Below the pieces are notes generated by a model. That model was not told the origin of the DNA. It saw nothing but the letters and a program-made list of their open reading frames with translations, and made no database searches. This document shows positions 60,638-64,000 of a DNA stretch of 64,000 bases, piece by piece. This DNA is from Prevotella sp. GTDB taxonomy: Bacteria > Bacteroidota > Bacteroidia > Bacteroidales > Bacteroidaceae. The first letter of the stretch is position 1. The number at the start of each line of letters is the position of its first letter. The stretch is from contig JAEAMQ010000012.1 in the NCBI GenBank assembly GCA_016901395.1, positions 1-64,000 of the forward strand. The letters run 5' to 3'. The translations under genes and the position numbers were made by a program.

Positions 60638-61441
60638 CTAAAGGTTGAGTTCCAGTTCTACAGGGCAATGGTCGCTGCCAAACACCTCACCGTGTATCTT
60701 GGCATCGACAATATTGTCTCTCAATCGCTCAGAGGCAATGAAGTAATCGATGCGCCACCCCGTATTTTTCTCACGGGCACGGAAGCGATAACTCCACCAG
60801 CTATAGGTCACCTGCTCGGGGTAGAGCGTGCGAAAGGTGTCAATGAAACCACTGTTGAGCAGTGTCGTCATCTTCTCACGCTCCTCGTCGGTGAAGCCGG
60901 CATTGTTATGATTGGTCTTGGGATTCTTCAGGTCAATCTCCTCATGGGCCACATTCAGATCGCCACAGACAATGACAGGCTTCTGCGCATCCAGACGCTT
61001 CATGTATTCACGGAAGTCGTCTTCCCACTGCATGCGATAGCCCAGACGACGGGGCTTGACCTCACCTTCGAGCGCTTCCTGCGAGTTGGGCACATAGGCT
61101 GTGATGAGATAAAAGCCGGGATATTCCAGCGTGATGACCCTGCCTTCATGGTCGTGGGCATCGATGCCAAGTCCGTAGGCCACACTCAGCGGCTCGTGCT
61201 TGGTGTAGATGGCCGTTCCGCTGTAGCCTTTTTTATCGGCATAGTTCCAGAATGACTGATAGCCCTCAAACTCCAAATCGAGTTGTCCGGCCTGCATCTT
61301 GGTCTCCTGAATACAGAAAAAATCAGCATCCAGCTCCTTGAAATAGGCTTCAAAGCCCTTGCTGACAACATTGCCACTATCATCGGTCTTCGGTTTGACA
61401 CAAGCCCGGAGTCCGTTAACGTTCCATGAGATAAACTTCAT
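60638..61441 (-). CDS. xth: Exodeoxyribonuclease III (AP endonuclease)
   Basis: 267 residues. It nicks abasic sites in base-excision repair and has 3' exonuclease activity. The EEP fold is clear: MKFISWNVNGLRA, FCIQETKMQ with the metal Glu, YSGTAIYTKHEP, CGDLNVAHEEIDL and GSDHCPVELEL with the catalytic Asp-His. It is the last gene of a unit, 5 nt after the DUF4840 gene. Its DNA-repair role is independent of the neighbours. Confidence 0.95.
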   Translation of the reverse strand: MKFISWNVNGLRACVKPKTDDSGNVVSKGFEAYFKELDADFFCIQETKMQAGQLDLEFEGYQSFWNYADKKGYSGTAIYTKHEPLSVAYGLGIDAHDHEGRVITLEYPGFYLITAYVPNSQEALEGEVKPRRLGYRMQWEDDFREYMKRLDAQKPVIVCGDLNVAHEEIDLKNPKTNHNNAGFTDEEREKMTTLLNSGFIDTFRTLYPEQVTYSWWSYRFRAREKNTGWRIDYFIASERLRDNIVDAKIHGEVFGSDHCPVELELNL

Positions 61442-61446
61442 TGGCT

Positions 61447-62052
61447 TTAATTTTTAGAGGTTGACACCAACTTGAAATAGGTCTGATTGAACAATGACGT
61501 GCCCTGGAACTCATCATCCATCTTAAATCCATAGGTGTTCATCATCAGGACACAGTCTGAGGTGCTGATCTTGTAGAGTCCCATGGAGTACTGGTCACCG
61601 TTCAGAAAATAGATGCTGCAGTCATAAGTCTGCTTCGAAGTCGATGCCACGAAGGTGAGTGCATGCGGTATGACGTTCAGCGTATAGCCCTCATCGACAA
61701 TACTGTAGAAGCCCACCTGACATACCAAATCGGTGGCTGGCAATGCCTTCACATCGGCAAGCAGCGTGCTGTCTACAATAGACGAGAAGCTCTTGGCCAT
61801 AATACTCTGCGGAAAATCCTTGATGGTGATAACCGAGTCGATGGTCCAGCTGATATTCTTCACCGTATCAGGTGTTGTCACCAGGCTCGGCGAATAGAGC
61901 ATATAACCCGTATAGGTACCGGCCATCGTCTTCATTGCCGTAGCCATTTCTTGCTGAGTGGGCCCGCTGCTCCCATCAGATTCACTAAGACACGAGGTCA
62001 CAACCAATGCGGCCGTGACACCCAAAAGGACAGAACGCAATCTCTTCATCAT
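61447..62052 (-). CDS. DUF4840-type lipoprotein
   Basis: 201 residues from the ATG at 62052, which shares one base with the folE stop (TAATG). The signal peptide [21 protein letters not shown] ends in the lipobox VTS-C. GTYTGYMLYSPSLVTTPDTV and repeated small strands with Asp and Thr recall DUF4840, a Bacteroidota family of unknown role. It lies between folE and xth in one transcript. Confidence 0.78.
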   Translation of the reverse strand: MMKRLRSVLLGVTAALVVTSCLSESDGSSGPTQQEMATAMKTMAGTYTGYMLYSPSLVTTPDTVKNISWTIDSVITIKDFPQSIMAKSFSSIVDSTLLADVKALPATDLVCQVGFYSIVDEGYTLNVIPHALTFVASTSKQTYDCSIYFLNGDQYSMGLYKISTSDCVLMMNTYGFKMDDEFQGTSLFNQTYFKLVSTSKN

Positions 62053-62633
62053 TATTTTTGGCTTAAAAGGTTCATAAATTCTTCGCGCGTCTTGGCCTGA
62101 TTGAATGCGCCACTGAAGTCGGAGGTGGTCGTCACAGAGTTTTGTTTCTCCACACCCCTCATCTGCATACACATGTGCTGAGCCTCTACGACTACCATCA
62201 CTCCCAGGGGTTTCAGCGTATCCTGGATGCAGTCCTTGATTTGCTGTGTCAGTCGTTCCTGCACTTGCAGACGGTGAGAGAAGATATCCACCACACGTGC
62301 AATCTTGCTCAGACCGGTAATATATCCGTTGGGAATATAGGCCACATGCACCTTACCATAGAAAGGCAGCATATGATGCTCGCACAGCGAATAGAAATCG
62401 ATGTCCTTGACGATGACCATCTGCCTGTATTCCTCCTTGAAAAGGGCATCGGTGAGCACCTTATGAGCATCCTGAGTATATCCACGGGTAAGCACCTGCA
62501 TGGCCTTGGCCACCCGCATCGGGGTTTTCAATAGGCCTTCACGGGTGGTATCCTCACCCAAAAGTTTTAATATTTCATGATAATGTGCGGCTAATTCATC
62601 AAGCCCGTCGCGAAATTCTGTTTCAGGATTCAT
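62052..62633 (-). CDS. folE: GTP cyclohydrolase I
   Basis: 193 residues, usual length for the decamer-forming enzyme. It turns GTP into 7,8-dihydroneopterin triphosphate, the first step to folate and pterins. Zinc ligands are in [11 protein letters not shown] and [30 protein letters not shown] follows. It lies 65 nt downstream of the SPOR gene, and the order tpiA-SPOR-folE is common in Bacteroidota. Confidence 0.96.
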   Translation of the reverse strand: MNPETEFRDGLDELAAHYHEILKLLGEDTTREGLLKTPMRVAKAMQVLTRGYTQDAHKVLTDALFKEEYRQMVIVKDIDFYSLCEHHMLPFYGKVHVAYIPNGYITGLSKIARVVDIFSHRLQVQERLTQQIKDCIQDTLKPLGVMVVVEAQHMCMQMRGVEKQNSVTTTSDFSGAFNQAKTREEFMNLLSQK

Positions 62634-62698
62634 TATAATATATGGTGATTAAATAGTATCTTATTTCAATACGAACCGATATCTGGTTGCAGACACGG

Positions 62699-63418
62699 TC
62701 AATATTGCACGGTGATTTTTCCGGATACGATGGTCGCAGCACTATAGCCCATGGCCTTGACCTGCCTGAGCAAGCGTTGTGCCTCTTGATAACTCCGGAA
62801 GTTTCCGACGCGGCAGATCCATCTTGGGGAATAAAAATGGACATATACCGGCTGGTCGGGGAATTTCATTTTGATGGCGTTGCCGATCTGCTGTGCACGC
62901 TGTCGGTCATTGCGCGTATTGCCTCCGGCATACGCCTGCACCCGGTAACCGGTGACCTTACGGCTTCCACGCATCACCTTTTTACGCATGTCTACCGTCG
63001 GGATATTCATTTCCTCCTCATCGGCCTGATTTTTTTCTGCCTCCCGGCTTTTGTTTTCGGCTCGTCGTCGAGCCTCTGCAGCCCTGCGTGCCTCTTCAGC
63101 CTTCTCGGCCTCATGCACATTGGCGCTGTCGCCATCTGTTTCTTTCAGTTTCTCCTTTCCTGTCGTCTCGCGGCTCTTCACCCCATCCTGCTGACTTCTC
63201 GGGGTCGCCGATGCTGTACCCGCAGGCTTGGTGGGGGTCGCGGCAGATTGCCGGACCTGCTTCTTGCCGTTGACGATGTCGTCTATTTCCTTGCTCTGTG
63301 TCACCACGACCTTGCCCACACCATTCTTACTTTGCTTCAGATGGTCGAGATAGGTCTGTGCATCGGCAACAGTGGCCGAGCAGAGAGCGATGATAAAACA
63401 TGCGACAAATTTCTTCAT
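62699..63418 (-). CDS. SPOR-domain exported protein
   Basis: 239 residues from the ATG at 63418 (63424 also possible), signal peptide MKKFVACFIIALCSATVADAQ. A charged, Glu/Ala/Arg-rich middle (EKAEEARRAAEARRRAENKS) is followed by a C-terminal SPOR domain of about 80 residues (VTGYRVQAYAGGNTRNDRQR ... WICRVGNFRSYQEAQRLL). SPOR domains bind peptidoglycan whose stem peptides have been removed, at the division septum. A periplasmic or envelope-bound cell-division factor is likely. Confidence 0.87.
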   Translation of the reverse strand: MKKFVACFIIALCSATVADAQTYLDHLKQSKNGVGKVVVTQSKEIDDIVNGKKQVRQSAATPTKPAGTASATPRSQQDGVKSRETTGKEKLKETDGDSANVHEAEKAEEARRAAEARRRAENKSREAEKNQADEEEMNIPTVDMRKKVMRGSRKVTGYRVQAYAGGNTRNDRQRAQQIGNAIKMKFPDQPVYVHFYSPRWICRVGNFRSYQEAQRLLRQVKAMGYSAATIVSGKITVQY

Positions 63419-63494
63419 ATTCATAGAACAGTGTGCTTTGAGCTTTGAACCAGAGCAGTACAAGGGCTTGCCAGTACCTGAACAATTAGATTTT

Positions 63495-63583
63495 ATTGAA
63501 CTTTGAAAACTGAGTCGGCCACTCTCCGGCAGCGCATGGACCGCTCCCCGCAAGGCCACCAGGCTCTATATTCAAAGTTCAAT
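63495..63583. repeat. 13-bp perfect inverted repeat between tpiA and SPOR
   Basis: ATTGAACTTTGAA (63495-63507) and TTCAAAGTTCAAT (63571-63583) bracket 63 nt containing a GC-rich stretch. A further TTCAAAG follows at 63585. It lies in the 181-nt gap. Confidence 0.65.
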
Positions 63584-63599
63584 GTTCAAAGCTGTTTGA

Positions 63600-64000
63600 T
63601 TACTTCTTCCAAGCATCGATGATGCCCTTGAAGTCAGCAGTCTTCAGAGAAGCACCGCCAATCAGGCCACCGTCGATATTCGGCTTAGCAAAAAGTTCAG
63701 GAGCATTGCTTGCCTTGCAGCTGCCACCGTAGAGGATTGAGGTGTCCTCAGCAACATCTTTGCCATATTTGTCGGCAACGATCGAACGGATATAGGCCAG
63801 CATCTCCTCTGCCTGGTCGGATGTGGCGGTCTTGCCTGTACCAATGGCCCAGATCGGCTCGTAAGCCAGAACGATGTTCTTCCACTCCTCAGCGGTAAGA
63901 TGGAAAACAGAGCCATCCAGCTCGGCCTTCACCACTGCGTTCTGCTTCTCAGCCTCACGCTCCTCCAGAGTCTCACCGCAGCAGAAGATAACTTTCAGAC
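63600..64000 (-). CDS. tpiA: Triosephosphate isomerase (5' end outside window)
   Basis: The C-terminal 132 residues are present and the frame is open to the last base of the window. It interconverts dihydroxyacetone phosphate and glyceraldehyde 3-phosphate in glycolysis. The catalytic Glu is in [26 protein letters not shown] precedes it, and [11 protein letters not shown] and [10 protein letters not shown] form the phosphate-binding loop. An internal ATG/GTG near 63935 is not the start, because family residues continue upstream of it. Confidence 0.95.
   Translation of the reverse strand, partial: LKVIFCCGETLEEREAEKQNAVVKAELDGSVFHLTAEEWKNIVLAYEPIWAIGTGKTATSDQAEEMLAYIRSIVADKYGKDVAEDTSILYGGSCKASNAPELFAKPNIDGGLIGGASLKTADFKGIIDAWKK

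Overview
The window looks like a chromosomal piece from a Bacteroidota species of the Prevotella group. The evidence is the gene content (a six-domain ribosomal protein S1 of about 590 residues, DUF4421, DUF1460, DUF4251, Sel1 and TonB-receptor proteins, a tpiA-SPOR-folE order) and some thirty promoters with the Bacteroidota -7 box TAnnTTTG a short way upstream of genes that lack Shine-Dalgarno sequences. The placement is inferred from family knowledge, not from a database search. Most of the window is housekeeping DNA. There is no rRNA operon, prophage, CRISPR array or transposase gene.

Layout. 1-1.9 kb: envelope pair DUF4421 (cut at the left edge) and a DUF1460 amidase-like protein. 2.1-4.0 kb: rpsA. 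4.0-6.2 kb: a 2.2-kb gene-free block of nested repeats. 6.2-19.6 kb: a GH105 hydrolase, aspS, two tandem acyl-CoA synthetases, ettA, a GT2, mtaB, a tiny Ala/Asp lipoprotein, a GH53 galactanase and a nicotinamidase-like hydrolase. 20.3-25.4 kb: GH43, two small proteins, a SpoU methyltransferase, and a MetE-type methyltransferase divergent from an Lrp/AsnC regulator. 26-30 kb: outer-membrane barrel, the small ORF - sigma factor - YfcE operon and a Sel1 protein. 30-33.6 kb: Y-family polymerase with a YolD-like partner, and a short class B transpeptidase. 33.7-39.3 kb: GT2, AmpG/MurT-type transporter, a GxxExxY gene between long inverted repeats, MurK-like kinase and MurQ, which together look like MurNAc uptake and salvage. 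39.6-45.1 kb: CrcB, an HI0933-type flavoprotein, rubrerythrin, MaoC and PBP4. 46.4-49.4 kb: DUF1893 - ECF S component - TonB receptor uptake operon. 49.5-57 kb: Sel1, a decayed sialidase-like gene, RidA, PrsW, DUF169, tRNA-Tyr, HD hydrolase, a GNAT-Tag fusion and an SDR. 57-64 kb: DUF4251 lipoprotein with a TonB_C protein, a MORN-like protein, then xth, DUF4840, folE, SPOR and tpiA (cut at the right edge).

The least expected content is between the genes. At least twelve intergenic tandem arrays were read by eye. Six have exact 22-bp units (4223, 19907, 29983, 35183, 45639, 52000) and several others have units of 44 or 66 bp (26088, 38181, 60243, 39381), with looser 42-47-bp arrays at 4957, 5485 and 46022. 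In the clearest 22-bp arrays each unit is a hexamer, 5 bp, the reverse complement of the hexamer, and 5 bp, so half-sites alternate in orientation every 11 bp, about one helical turn. The sequences differ between loci while the geometry is kept. Three of the arrays sit inside a dispersed element of roughly 250 bp. The second unusual item is the GxxExxY gene flanked by 119-nt inverted repeats and lodged inside the MurNAc operon, which would put the gene in the loop of a long RNA stem.
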